A stretch of 64,000 bases of DNA from Nocardioides sp. S-1144 (GCF_005954645.2 NZ_CP040695.2:2604001-2668000); one strand, 5' to 3'; shown: positions 12,047 to 21,868, counted from the stretch's first letter. Notes: generated from the letters alone by a model not told the origin. Translations and numbers: made by a program.

Positions 12047-12605
12047 GCGGGACTCCCGCGACGAAGTCCTCGATCAGCAGGCGCTCGCGGTGTCGGATGA
12101 TGCCTTGGCTGCGTGCCCAGCCCTGGTAGACGTAGGGCGGGTAGCTGCGAGCGCTGGGGCGTCCGTAGTGCGCGCCCTCGGTGGTGAGCCATTCGTTCCA
12201 GATCTGCCACATCTGCGGAACGTGGCTGCTGTAGCCCGGCGGCTCCTTGGCGTCGGGCTCCAGACCCAGGAGGTCGTTGAGTCGGCGGTAGACGCCGTGG
12301 GAGCTGCCCAGTGGCTCCTCGGTGACTGCCAGGACCGTCATCGCCAGCGCCGGCAGGAACGGGCACGGACCGACCCAACCGGATCGGCGCCATTGCTCAG
12401 CGGCGCGTGCCTGCCGCGCGAACGGCTCGACCGTCTGCTCTGCCCGGAAGGCACCGCAGAGGTCGTCGAGGGCCAGATCGGGATCCGCCAGACCGCTGAC
12501 CACAGCAAGATCGGCGCGATCCACGTACAGGTACAGCAGCCGTCCAGGACCCCCGCGCGTGGCAAGACTGTCGTGTAGCGCCGCTGCCCACTGCTCCAGA
12601 TCCAC
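12012..12605 (-). CDS. DruF/G-like N-terminal segment
   Basis: 197 aa, beginning MDLEQWAAALHDSLA and containing GPCPFLPALAMTVLAV, an EEPLGSSHGVYRRLN stretch and YQGWARSQGIIRHRERLLIEDF. The last ~13 residues (Arg/Asp/Thr-rich) look like out-of-frame sequence before the TGA. I read it as the N-terminus of the large protein continued in the two frames downstream, making this the first gene of the minus-strand block (this gene, DruE-like helicase, methyltransferase). If it is a genuine separate protein it would be the fourth component of a Druantia type II set. No catalytic motif is visible. Confidence 0.6.
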   Translation of the reverse strand: MDLEQWAAALHDSLATRGGPGRLLYLYVDRADLAVVSGLADPDLALDDLCGAFRAEQTVEPFARQARAAEQWRRSGWVGPCPFLPALAMTVLAVTEEPLGSSHGVYRRLNDLLGLEPDAKEPPGYSSHVPQMWQIWNEWLTTEGAHYGRPSARSYPPYVYQGWARSQGIIRHRERLLIEDFVAGVPHARGRDTDRAT

Positions 12606-12891
12606 CTACGCTCCTCACTGGCTTGCTTGGTCTCCCGCTTGTGGCGGGCCTTGCTTGGTCTGGGGATGTGCGCGAAGGCGCGCGTAATTGGTCGCCCCGG
12701 GCTGTTTACGGCTGGTTGACGCGCGGCGACCGACCCAAGTCAGCCCGACGCTCCAACCCGCCGCGCCAGGCGAAATCACCTGGCCCGGTACGCCTCGTCG
12801 ACCGGCTCTGGCTAGCCCTCGAGGTTGATACCGGGAGATTACTTCGACCCACCGACAGTGTTCGGAGTTTGGTAAAGAAGTCGGGTTCTTC
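12606..12891. other. Divergent intergenic region between the Druantia-like block and the NERD/UvrD remnant
   Basis: 286 bp separates two divergent transcription units and must hold the promoter of the minus-strand block. It is less GC-rich near the right end (around 12835-12890, with TTCGGAGTTTGGTAAAGAAG). I see no convincing -35/-10 pair or operator that I would place exactly. Confidence 0.4.
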
Positions 12892-14579
12892 GTGACGGGC
12901 TCAGGCTATGGCTCTGTTAATCCTCCTGACCCGGTGTTCGGCGAGGGCCGCAACGGTGAGCGTGCCGTGTGGGAGGCGCTGGCATCACAGCTCCCGGACG
13001 AGGCTGCGCTGTTCTACTCCCAGCTGATCGTCGAGGACGGCCGCGAGTTTGAGATCGACCTGCTCGTGGCGTGGCCCGGGGGTCGGGATCGCTGCGATCG
13101 AGGTCAAGGGCAGGCACGTCGAGCGTGACTCCAATGCGCGGTGGTGGAGCTCGCGCGGGTCGCAGCGCCGTCCGATCGGGCACCCGCTGGTGCAGGCGTC
13201 AGATGCCAGGCACGCCCTGCAGCGCCTTCTCAAGGCCGGTCGCGGTGCGGCTGGCTGTTCTCGGATCCAGCACCTGATCGCGATGCCGCACATGCGGGTG
13301 CCCGCCACCGCCAGCCCACCCGACTGCCCACGCGACCTGGTCATCGACGCAGACGGGCTTCAGCACGCAGCCGAGGTGATCCGCTCAGCCGTCGAGGGTG
13401 GCGACGGGTACGAGCCAGCCTCGAGCGATGCTGTCGAGGACCTGATCGCGACCCTTACCGCTCAGGTCGGCGGCAGCGACGAGCCCCATACGATCGCTGA
13501 TGAGCACGAGCAGCGCGTCGAGCAGCTCATTCGTGACCAGTCCGGCGTGCTGCAGAGCCTGAGGCACTACTCGCGTCTCGCGGTCATCGGTGGCGCGGGC
13601 ACCGGGAAGACGTGGCTGGCGCTGGAGCAGGCACGACGCCTGTCGGCCGAGGGCCAGCGTGTCGCGCTGGTCTGCTATTCACGCGGCCTGGGGCGCTTCC
13701 TGCAACGCACGACAGCAGACTGGCGTCATCGGCCGGCCTACGTCGGGCTGTTCCACGACTTCGCGCTGTCGTGGGGAGCGCCCGGCCCAACAGGGGCCCG
13801 AGTCCGACTCCTACGAGCACGAGCTCCCCACCGCACTGGGCGGCCTGGCCGCAGCGACGCCGGCTCATAGCGGTTCGAGGCCATCGTCGTCGGCGAGGCC
13901 CAGGACTTCGGCGACAGGTGGTGGGACTCGCTGCTGCTGTGCCTGCGTGACCCCTCCCAGGGACGCATCTACGTGTTCATGGACGAGGACCAGCGGGTCT
14001 TCAGCCGTCGGGCCACTCCCCCGATCGACATCCCCCCGTTCGAGTTGCGTCAGAGCATCCGCAACACCAAGCGGATCGCGCAGGTCTTCGGCAGCCTGGC
14101 CTCCAGCCAGATGCAGTACGGCGGGCTCGAGGGCCCGCCGGTCTGGTTTGCCGAGTGCGCCGAGGACGACGCCTGCGCGGTAGCCGACGAGGTCGTCGAC
14201 ACGCTGCTGGACCAGTGGCCGGCCGGCAAGATCGCTCTGCTGACCACCAAGCACCGCCACAATGTCCACACCTCCGCAGTCGAGCAGCGGCTGGCAGGCC
14301 TACCGAGACGACTTCTTCGACGACGACTACGTCTTCTACGGCCACGTATTGGGCTTCAAGGGCCTCGAGCGCCCTGTTGTCGTTCTGGCGGCAAACGGGT
14401 TTAAGGACAACGACAGAGCCCGCGAGATGCTCTACGTCGGACTGTCGCGGGCGCGCACCCAACTCGTAGTGTGCGGCAGCCTGGAGTCGATCGCCCGCGT
14501 GGGCAGTGAAGGCGTGCGCCGCCGGCTCCAGGCAGCCCAGCCGTGGCAGACCAGAACCGCTCGGCTCGGTCCGACCTGA
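12892..14579 (+). pseudogene. Frameshifted NERD-nuclease/UvrD-like helicase
   Basis: Pieces of one protein appear in successive frames. The first ~60 codons encode a NERD-like nuclease start (FGEGRNGERAVWEAL, FEIDLLVAWPG). After a shift near 13080 the frame reads IAAIEVKGRHVERD, then AVIGGAGTGKTWLALEQA (Walker A) at about 13580. Between 13780 and 13870 sense passes through a third frame (DSYEHELPTALGG) and back. Then come VVGEAQDFGDRWWDSL (Walker B region) and VFMDEDQRVF. Another shift near 14280 leads to FKGLERPVVVLA and MLYVGLSRARTQLVV, the UvrD-type C-terminal motif. At least four indels make it non-functional. It lies divergent to the Druantia-like genes and may once have been part of that module. 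Confidence 0.8.
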
Positions 14580-14600
14580 GATCGCTCGGCTCGGTCAGCC

Positions 14601-14660
14601 TTGCTCGCTGCATCCCTGTTCGCTGCATCCCTTTTCGCTGCTCACTGCTCGCTGCATCCC
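14601..14660. repeat. Degenerate short tandem repeat after the helicase remnant
   Basis: Units resembling TTCGCTGCATCCC recur at about 14604, 14619 and 14648, with a degenerate unit (TTTTCGCTGCTCAC) between. They lie just past the stop of the NERD/UvrD remnant. There is no spacer regularity that would suggest a CRISPR array. Confidence 0.6.
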
Positions 14661-14832
14661 AGCTCGACCATCGACGCCAGAACAGTTAGCGGGCGGTGGT
14701 CGTCCGGAACGGGACGGCTGTCACTGTCAGTACAGACGCGGCGATGGAGCCCGCCGCCGCGGTGATCTCGAAGGCAGGGGGCTCCGGGCGTCTGTCCGAC
14801 TCATGGGCGGCCTCAGCGAGTGCGCCTAGCAC

Positions 14833-14997
14833 TTAGCTCGACAGATAGAACGCCGCGCTCGAGTCGATCGTCACCGTGTCCTCGGTGGTCTCGAGCGCCT
14901 CAAGGAGCTCACGCAGGTCGGCCTTCTCGATGTCGCCCGAGACGACGAAGGCCCCTGTCGTGTCATCGCGAGTAGCCGAGAACGGGACATGCTTCAC
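14833..14997 (-). CDS. Small hypothetical protein
   Basis: 54 aa from a GTG at 14997 with GAGGGG about 9 nt upstream. The sequence is acidic and well behaved (VSGDIEKADLRELLEALETT, then VTIDSSAAFYLSS), suggesting one helix followed by a beta-strand, and codon use matches a coding frame. I recognise no family. It is convergent to the helicase remnant and lies upstream of vsr on the opposite side of a gap. It could be a truncated remnant. Confidence 0.4.
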   Translation of the reverse strand: MKHVPFSATRDDTTGAFVVSGDIEKADLRELLEALETTEDTVTIDSSAAFYLSS

Positions 14998-15367
14998 CGG
15001 CGGCCCCCTCGTCGACGCCTCAGCACATGACGTGCGCCCCAACGCCGGTCACCGCGACGACGACCCATAGCGATGCAGACATGACGAACCCCCGAACCTG
15101 CGCGGCCAGTTGCCTCGCTCCGTGGCATGCCCGCACACCCGCGCGATGCGCCCCCGTAGGTGCGACCCCACCGGCGAGGGCAACGCTCGATATCGACCCG
15201 CAACACCAGCACGACCGACACGGCTGATGACACAGCCGCTGACGACTGCTGGTGCGCACGTGGCTGCGACCCACTTGCGCCGACCTTCCTGCTTCGACGC
15301 CCGGTCGGCATTTCCTCCGGCATGTGTCCCGGCGCCTTCCACCTCCTGAGAGCCGCCGGGGAGCACC
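14998..15367. other. Non-coding or decayed stretch
   Basis: 370 bp with open frames on both strands that read as Arg/Pro/His/Cys-rich shadow sequence. I found no recognisable protein, tRNA or hairpin with a T-run here. Confidence 0.3.
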
Positions 15368-15841
15368 TCATCGCTCAGGTCGCTCAGGTCGCTCAGGTCG
15401 CTCAGCTGGCAGGGCACCGTTGTCGCCGCGTACTGCCTGTACGACCTCTGCCGAAGCCGCTCGAGGGTCATCATGCTCCCAGAACCTCAGCACCCTCCAG
15501 CCCGCCTCACCCAGGACTGCGTCGGTGTCTCGATCACGCGCGACGTTCCTGCCGATCTTCGAGGACCAGTAGTCGGAGTTCGTCCTGGGCTGGGTGCCGT
15601 GCTCTGGGCAGCCGTGCCAGAAGCAGCCGTCCACGAACACGGCCACCTTGGCTGACCGAAAGACCAGATCAGCCCGCCGGTTGAAGTCGGCCACAGGACG
15701 AGCATCAACGCGGTAGCGAAGACCCGCAGCAAAGACGACCTTCCTGATCGCAAGCTCAGGTCGAGTGCCGCTACGACGATTGCCGAGCATCGTGCGGCGG
15801 GCAGCAGGCGAGGAGGCCCAGGACTGGTATCCCTTGCTCAC
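15368..15841 (-). CDS. vsr: Vsr-type very short patch repair endonuclease
   Basis: 157 aa. It has the Vsr landmarks: MLGNRRSGTRPELAIRK at the N-terminus, then DFNRRADLVFRSAKVAVFVDGCFWHGCPEHG carried in order, with the catalytic Asp, His and His and the zinc-ligand Cys/His set, then WSSKIGRNVARDRD and GWRVLRFWEHD. Vsr nicks 5' of the T in T:G mismatches arising from deaminated 5-methylcytosine, fitting an island with two cytosine-5 methyltransferases. GTG 15841 was chosen because GGGGAG lies just upstream. The C-terminal tail (PERPERPER) is encoded by a 9-bp tandem repeat and is probably not part of the fold. Confidence 0.88.
   Translation of the reverse strand: MSKGYQSWASSPAARRTMLGNRRSGTRPELAIRKVVFAAGLRYRVDARPVADFNRRADLVFRSAKVAVFVDGCFWHGCPEHGTQPRTNSDYWSSKIGRNVARDRDTDAVLGEAGWRVLRFWEHDDPRAASAEVVQAVRGDNGALPAERPERPERPER
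15372..15407. repeat. 9-bp tandem repeat inside the vsr 3' end
   Basis: CGCTCAGGT is repeated three times exactly (15372-15398) plus a fourth unit differing at one base (CGCTCAGCT). Being a multiple of three, it encodes a Pro-Glu-Arg repeat at the end of Vsr without breaking the frame. Unit number is likely variable between strains. Confidence 0.85.
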
Positions 15842-16131
15842 TTGCTCCCCTTTCACCCCTCTGTTCCGCCTCACGGGCCCAGTCGCTGGACCACCTCCGT
15901 CGATCCGCAAGGCGACGGCGCGAGTGAGGTCCGATGTGACTGGTCACCGGTCGCGTCCTCACCGGCCGTCGGCTGCGCTTGCTGACCTAGACGCTATAGC
16001 CGCATGCGCGGCGCGCGGCACACTCAGACGGTGGACTCGCCAAGTCGAGGCATCCGCTCCTCGCAGCCACGACGGCAGGCAGCACCGCGCTCGACCCTGA
16101 GCCACCCGAGGCTCGACCGAGGACAGCAGAG

Positions 16132-17620
16132 ATGACGCCTCGGCTTCCTCGTCGTCCGCGTCAGAAGAGCGCGTGCCAGGCGACCGGGAGAAGCACTCGG
16201 CGAGGCGACCGGGCAGGCGGTGGCGCGATCCTTCGCGATGCCCGCCTGCAGGCATTCTTGGCCCCACCTGCAAGGCGCGCGTCTAAGCAGCGCAACGTGG
16301 ACCCGAGCGCGACCGCCGAGAGGACCGGCTCACTCGAGCCGCTGGTCGTCCAGACGGCTCAGCTGTTCTCCCAGGCCGTCACCGAGCGCACGCGCCTGGG
16401 CTACGCCCGACGGCGGCGCCTCTTCGATGCCTGGTGCGACGCCCACGACCCGCCGTCGCTGCCCTCGCAGCCCGAGACCGTAATGCTCGACCTGGCCGAC
16501 AAAATAGGCGAGTCCGGTGCCGCCCTCGGCACCCTGCGCGGATGGATGGCTATTGTCAATCGAGTGCACCTGGAGGCCGGCCTGATCCCACCGGGCAAGG
16601 ACCCGGCGATGACCACCTTCCTTAGGGGCCTGAGCCGCGCCCATCCACCGAGTCAGCGCCACGAGCCGATGGCAGCCCTGAGAATGGACGACCCGAGATA
16701 CGTCCTGCGCGACGTCGACACCGACCCGACCACCTCGCGCCGTGCCCGGGACCGCGCGATCTGACTATGAGCTCTATCGGACTCAGCGACGGCGCGATCT
16801 CACGACTGCAGTGGTCTCAGGTGCACGTCGAGGCCGACTCCGTCCGCCTCACGACCCCCTCTCCCGGCGCCCCAGCAGCACGCACGATCCTCGACACTAG
16901 CGACCTAGCCGCAGTCGCGGACCACTGACAGCATGGCGAACGCACTCGACCGCCGATGCCGGCAAGTGGTCACGACTGTTGCCACTGGCCGCTCCCCACG
17001 CGAGCAGACACCGCTGACCACAAGTCGGTCTTCCGAGTCCGCAAGTCACGATGCACCGCACTGGCCCCGCCTGGCGAGAGGATCACCGCGGTCCGTGCAG
17101 CCGACCTCCTTCGCGCCCTTGTAGCACTACACTGCGAGACCGCGCGTTGCCAATCCTCGGGTTCGCCGGAGCATTCAGGCGCGTGGAGCTGCAGTGGCGT
17201 GACCTCAGATGGACCGAGGACGGGATCGTGGTCACGCTTCGCCGGTCCAAGACCGACCAGAGCAGACGAGGTCAACAGGTAGGCATTCCCAAAGGAAGCA
17301 ACACCCTGACCTGCCCGGTTCGAGCACTCACCGAGTGGCGCGAGCGCTACGCGAGCCAGGTTGGCGCATGCATGGCCTCAACAAGACCCTCTGCGGCAAC
17401 GGGGGCAATCGATCCTGAGCATCGCCAGGGCCTCCCTCCGATCCAGCAGTCGCCTCCAACACGGTCCGCCAAGACACCAAAGGGCAGCGACCGGGCAGGC
17501 GATCAGGACGGCGCCACGTCTCGCACGCGCCAGTCACCAGCGCCCCGCTCTTCGCACCCAATGCGCGTGCCCGGTCGCGCCACGTTCGTCAGCGCAGAAC
17601 CGGACCTAATCTCGACGTAG
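16132..17620 (+). pseudogene. Decayed tyrosine recombinase/integrase
   Basis: The frame from 16132 encodes a SAM-like core-binding domain (FSQAVTERTRLGYARRRRLF, GTLRGWMAIVNRVHLEAGLI, FLRGLSRAHPPSQ) and stops at 16764. Beyond the stop a catalytic-domain-like stretch continues (GLSDGAISRLQWSQV). A second, better one lies at about 17138-17365 (ILGFAGAFRRVELQWRDLRW, RRSKTDQSRRGQQVGIPKG, CPVRALTEWRERYA). Stops and frame changes separate the parts, and the C-terminal His-x-x-Arg/Tyr region is not found, so it cannot be active. It may be what is left of an element that brought part of the island. Confidence 0.7.
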
Positions 17621-17875
17621 CCCGATGTGCGCCTGCCGCGGTCCCGATACCGAGTCGGCGACGAAACGGAGCATGCCACCTCATGGAACGCGTCCCCTTA
17701 CCGTGCGCAACAGGTCGAGGGCCTAAAGCCTGATCGTCGACCGTCTAAGGGTGCTCGCGCACGCCCAACCGCCTGAGGGCAGGCCGGTGCAGCGCGCAAG
17801 CACCGTCGTCTCTGACCGACATATCCCATGACGACTGTGTATGGTCGCGAGACCGGTTCGAGAAAGGGGGCGGCG

Positions 17876-19483
17876 ATGCCATCGGGGAGTCGCAACGACG
17901 AGGGCTTCGTGGTCGACATCCGTCCAGACGCGGCTGCCCTGCGGATGTTCCGCAGTCTTTCATTTACGCCTTGGTACGCCCTGGGAGAGTTCGTTGATAA
18001 CTCGATCTCCAGTTACTTCCAGAACCTCAATCGTCTTTCCGACGCCTATGGCTCCAAATACGTCTGCGACGTCCGTATCTCGTTCGATGATCGCGTCGGA
18101 CGACTGGTGGTTGAGGACAACGCCGCCGGTATCGCTCGCGAGGACCTACCCCGAGCGCTTCGCACTGGAGAGCCACCCAAAGACACCTCGGTTGGCCTGA
18201 ACCTTCATGGCGTGGGCATGAAAGCAGCCGCATTCTGGTGGGGACGCCACCTCACGATCGAGACCTGGCCACTCGGCGAACCGCGGGGCTGGAAAGTGGA
18301 GATCGACCTCGGCGAGTCCGGCACTCAACCTCAAGCCAACGCGACTGTTCGCTCAATCCAAGGCAGAAAGCACTCGGGTACTCGGATCACCGTAGAGGGG
18401 CTCTGGCAGAACGCGCCCGTCGCCGGCAAGACCCGTGCCACCGTCGCTGCCTACCTACCATCCATCTACCGAAAGTTCCTCTCCGTTGGCGAGGTGGCCG
18501 ACATCGGCGACGGAACCGCACACCCCGTTCGACTCTTCCTAGACGGAACCCAGCTCTCGTTCGCGCCACCGACCCTGTTGAGCGAGCCGTTCTGGCCGTC
18601 TCCAGACGGACCGGAAAAAGGCGCTCGCAAGCGAAAATGGCGAAAGAAGGTCAGAGCCAAACTCAGCACCGGAAAGGTGATCGAGGGCTGGGTGGGCATT
18701 CTCGAGACGATGAGCCGCGAACTGAGCGGGTTCACGCTGCACTACCGAGGAAAGGGCATCGGCGGTGTTACTCCACTCGATGGGATACACGACTCAAACT
18801 CAGGCTTCCGTCCTCGGGAGATCTTCGGCCAGTCCGGCGGGTATCGCTCGCAAAGCTACATTGGCGAGTTCGATGTAACGGCCCTTGGCAAGTCGATCAC
18901 GACCGACTCAACGCTTTGGACTCCTGAGGAGGAGGCCGAGTTCGTCGATCACGTGCTCGCCCAGATGAAGGACCCGAAGCTCGACCTGTGGTCCATGGCG
19001 GTCAACTTCAAACGCAGGAAGCGAAGCCAGGTCGACAAGAAGCGACTCTCGACAGCGTCGACCACAGCGGCGAAAGACCTCAAGAAGGCAGCCGACGGCA
19101 AGATCAGCCACAACCCGCCCGACAACGATGCCTCTGACCTCGGCGAGGACTCCCCGGCGTACCGGTTCACCATCACCGACCGAGAGATTCATACACACTC
19201 GTTCGCTCTGCGGTTCTCCACGAACCGCACCAGACCGTTCCTGACGGTGACCGACGACAAGCACTGTCGAGCGCACGAGATCGTCGTCAACGAGGCCCAC
19301 CCTCTATTTGATGACCTGCCACCGATCGATGTGGCGATGCGAACCCTGCTCACACGCGTCGCGCTCTCGCTGGGCGCAGCCGAGGTGTTCGTCGAGAGTG
19401 CTGAACGGAACCTCATACGACAGAAGATGAACCAGATCCTGCAGTTGGTGCACCCTGAGCCCGACGACCTCCCGGAGGAGTAG
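17876..19483 (+). CDS. MORC/MutL-like GHKL ATPase of a Z1-associated defence operon
   Basis: 535 aa. GHKL ATP-binding motifs are clear: the N-box ALGEFVDNSISSY (~35-47), VEDNAAGI (~78-85) and LHGVGMKAAAF (~108-118). The C-terminal part (from ~390) is basic, then acidic, without a known nuclease motif. Such MutL/MORC-type ATPases next to Z1 NTPases and restriction-like nucleases were described by Iyer, Abhiman and Aravind (2008) in restriction-modification-like loci. ATG 17876 was preferred to ATG 17828 because AAAGGGGG lies 6 nt upstream of it. The stop abuts the next gene, indicating one operon of three genes. Confidence 0.85.
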   Translation: MPSGSRNDEGFVVDIRPDAAALRMFRSLSFTPWYALGEFVDNSISSYFQNLNRLSDAYGSKYVCDVRISFDDRVGRLVVEDNAAGIAREDLPRALRTGEPPKDTSVGLNLHGVGMKAAAFWWGRHLTIETWPLGEPRGWKVEIDLGESGTQPQANATVRSIQGRKHSGTRITVEGLWQNAPVAGKTRATVAAYLPSIYRKFLSVGEVADIGDGTAHPVRLFLDGTQLSFAPPTLLSEPFWPSPDGPEKGARKRKWRKKVRAKLSTGKVIEGWVGILETMSRELSGFTLHYRGKGIGGVTPLDGIHDSNSGFRPREIFGQSGGYRSQSYIGEFDVTALGKSITTDSTLWTPEEEAEFVDHVLAQMKDPKLDLWSMAVNFKRRKRSQVDKKRLSTASTTAAKDLKKAADGKISHNPPDNDASDLGEDSPAYRFTITDREIHTHSFALRFSTNRTRPFLTVTDDKHCRAHEIVVNEAHPLFDDLPPIDVAMRTLLTRVALSLGAAEVFVESAERNLIRQKMNQILQLVHPEPDDLPEE

Positions 19484-21868
19484 ATGAGCGTCTTTCGCGA
19501 AGCCACGCCTGGGGCATCAGCCCTCAAGGAGTACCTCAACGCCAAGAGACGAGAGTTCGTTGGCGCAGTCGGCGAGGACGTTGGCTCGGGCGACGCCATA
19601 CGGCTCAGCGAGGACCTTGAGCGCCTCAGTGGCCGCGCCGAGGAACAGCTGCTGGAACGCGACATGGCAGGGGTCTGTTACCTGGTCATGGGAAAGGTCC
19701 AGTCAGGAAAGACTGGCAGCCAGCTCGGCATGCTCTCTTGGGCCGCGGACCGGTGCGATGTCGCCGTCATCTTCACAGGCGTCACCGAGGCACTCAATGG
19801 CCAGACGACCGACCGCATCAACAGTGACCTGAGTGGTCTGCCCTCCAGCCCAGTCATCGCAATGCCCGTGCCAACGCGAGCGCAAGCTGAGAAGAATGAG
19901 GCCTTCCTGGAAAGCGTGGTGCGGCGGACCCAGCAGCGTCGCGATTGGCGCGAGGGTGAGGGACTGTGGCCCGAACGCCTACCGATCCTGGTTTCGATGA
20001 AGACCAAGCCCCGAGTCGACGCGCTGAAATGGCTCTTCGGCAAGGTCGCCGAAGAGCTCGGCGAGGGCGTCACCGCTCTCATCATCGACGACGAGGCGGA
20101 CCAGGCATCGCCGAACGCTGCGACCAGGAGGAACGAGGAGGCAGCAACCTACGCCGAGCTCAAAGCACTTCGCGATGCCGCGAAGCACCACGTCTGGCTT
20201 TCATACACCGCGACCCCACAGGCCATCTTCCTCACCGAGCTCGACGGCGCCCTGAGGCCCGACTACTGCGCAGTCACCCGACCAGGAACTGAATACTTCG
20301 GCGTCGCTGATCTCGTCGACCCGGCGCAACGCCATGGCCGTGTCACAGTCGCAGACTGGCCCACAGCGAACAGGTCAGCTGACCACCCACCGGCCAGCAT
20401 GCGACGCGCCGTCGCTGACGTGCTCTGCGCGGGCTGGCTTCGCGCACACCACCCCGATGCGTTCTACCGACGTGGCGACAAGGCAGCCCACGCCGGCATG
20501 CGGTCGGTCCAGATGCTCGTGCACACAAGCTCGAAGACTCAGGACCACGTCATCGACTACGGCAGCGTGCAGACGATACTTGCCGATCTACGCCAGGATC
20601 TCGAAGACGCGATCCGCGCGAACGACGCTTCGATGGCACCGACTCAACTCGCCCAGGCCTGGTCAGCGATCATCAGCCGAGCCAACACAGCAACCGGCTC
20701 AACAGTCGACCTTCCCGACGACCTCGGCATCGAGCACCTCTACCAGATCGGCAAGCTCATCGGGCAAGTCGAGGTTCGAGTCGTGAACTCCAGCAATACT
20801 CGCCCGACTGCCGAGGCCGGCGCCTTGCCTATCAAAAGCGCGGCCTGGGAGGCCCACCCCGTCTGGATCGTCATCGGCGGCGACATCCTCGGCCGCGGAC
20901 TCACGTTCCCACAGCTCACCACGACCTACTTCACCCGCATCGCACAGACGTCCAACGAGGACACGGTCTCGCAGCAGATGCGCTTCTGCGGCTACCGCTC
21001 TACCTACGCGCACGTCGTGACGGTTCACGCGCTCGCTGACATCCTTGAAATGCTCAGCTACCTGGCTCACGTGGAGCGCGTTCTCATGGCTACAGCGGAA
21101 GAGTGGGACGCGCAGGACAAGAACCTACGCATGGAGGAGCCTTCGCTTTGGTACGTGGCCCGACCGACAAACCGAGCGCGGCCAACTCGGCTTGCAGTAC
21201 GTACGCGCGAGCTCGATGACATCTCACGCCAGCGTCAAGTTCTGGCTGTGCGGCAATTCGTACAACCGCAGGCCTTCCAGCACAACTCCCGAGCGTTCGT
21301 CGCCTGGCTCGAGGACGGAAACGTGGCGCGCGATCTCCTTGACGAGTGGCAGTTGGTCGAGTGCGGCGCCGAGGAGGTCGAGCGCCTACTGCGCACGCTG
21401 CGCCTCGCTGGGCGTGACGATGCCGAGCGCGATGTCGCGCTCGAGCTCTTGAGCCCGAGGTTGCGTGACCTCGGACTCGCCAACCTCCCCTTCACGGTCA
21501 TCTTCCGCGGTCTCGACGAGTTGAAGGTCGCAGCCAGTGGCCACAGCCCTGACCTAGCGGCGCTCCCGGTTCGTGCGCTGGCCCAGGCACCGCCTACTCG
21601 AGCGTTCGAGATCTGGGAGAACGCGTGGAGCAACAAGTCTGCGCTGCAGCCACACGAGTGGTACGACGAGGCGCGCATCGGCGTCCCACATATCGGTGAT
21701 GCTCAACGTGCCCCTATCGCCGCACTCGGCTACGACGCCATTACGATGCTCATCGAGCCACTAGCAGTTCATTCGGGAGATGAGTCATCTCGGCTCGGCG
21801 GTGGCCTCGCGATGACGATCCAGACACCTGACGGGTTCGCGATCAGAATGATCGGCGTCAAGCAGTGA
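19484..21868 (+). CDS. Z1-domain NTPase
   Basis: 794 aa. Walker A GKVQSGKTG lies at ~69-77, Walker B LIIDDEADQAS at ~198-208, and a helicase-like motif III YTATPQA follows. A motif-VI-like region (GGDILGRGLTFPQLTTTYF, then SQQMRFCGYR) occurs near residue 465-505. This matches the Z1 family, an SF2-like NTPase found with GHKL ATPases and PD-(D/E)XK nucleases. The ATG directly follows the previous stop, and its own stop overlaps the next start (GTGA), so translation is coupled. It likely drives DNA translocation or remodelling for the nuclease encoded next. Confidence 0.88.
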   Translation: MSVFREATPGASALKEYLNAKRREFVGAVGEDVGSGDAIRLSEDLERLSGRAEEQLLERDMAGVCYLVMGKVQSGKTGSQLGMLSWAADRCDVAVIFTGVTEALNGQTTDRINSDLSGLPSSPVIAMPVPTRAQAEKNEAFLESVVRRTQQRRDWREGEGLWPERLPILVSMKTKPRVDALKWLFGKVAEELGEGVTALIIDDEADQASPNAATRRNEEAATYAELKALRDAAKHHVWLSYTATPQAIFLTELDGALRPDYCAVTRPGTEYFGVADLVDPAQRHGRVTVADWPTANRSADHPPASMRRAVADVLCAGWLRAHHPDAFYRRGDKAAHAGMRSVQMLVHTSSKTQDHVIDYGSVQTILADLRQDLEDAIRANDASMAPTQLAQAWSAIISRANTATGSTVDLPDDLGIEHLYQIGKLIGQVEVRVVNSSNTRPTAEAGALPIKSAAWEAHPVWIVIGGDILGRGLTFPQLTTTYFTRIAQTSNEDTVSQQMRFCGYRSTYAHVVTVHALADILEMLSYLAHVERVLMATAEEWDAQDKNLRMEEPSLWYVARPTNRARPTRLAVRTRELDDISRQRQVLAVRQFVQPQAFQHNSRAFVAWLEDGNVARDLLDEWQLVECGAEEVERLLRTLRLAGRDDAERDVALELLSPRLRDLGLANLPFTVIFRGLDELKVAASGHSPDLAALPVRALAQAPPTRAFEIWENAWSNKSALQPHEWYDEARIGVPHIGDAQRAPIAALGYDAITMLIEPLAVHSGDESSRLGGGLAMTIQTPDGFAIRMIGVKQ

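Noticed and set aside
14601..14660. Origin-like or integration repeats
   Set aside because: Units are short and degenerate, without DnaA-box-like sequences or symmetry; a slippage repeat is enough.
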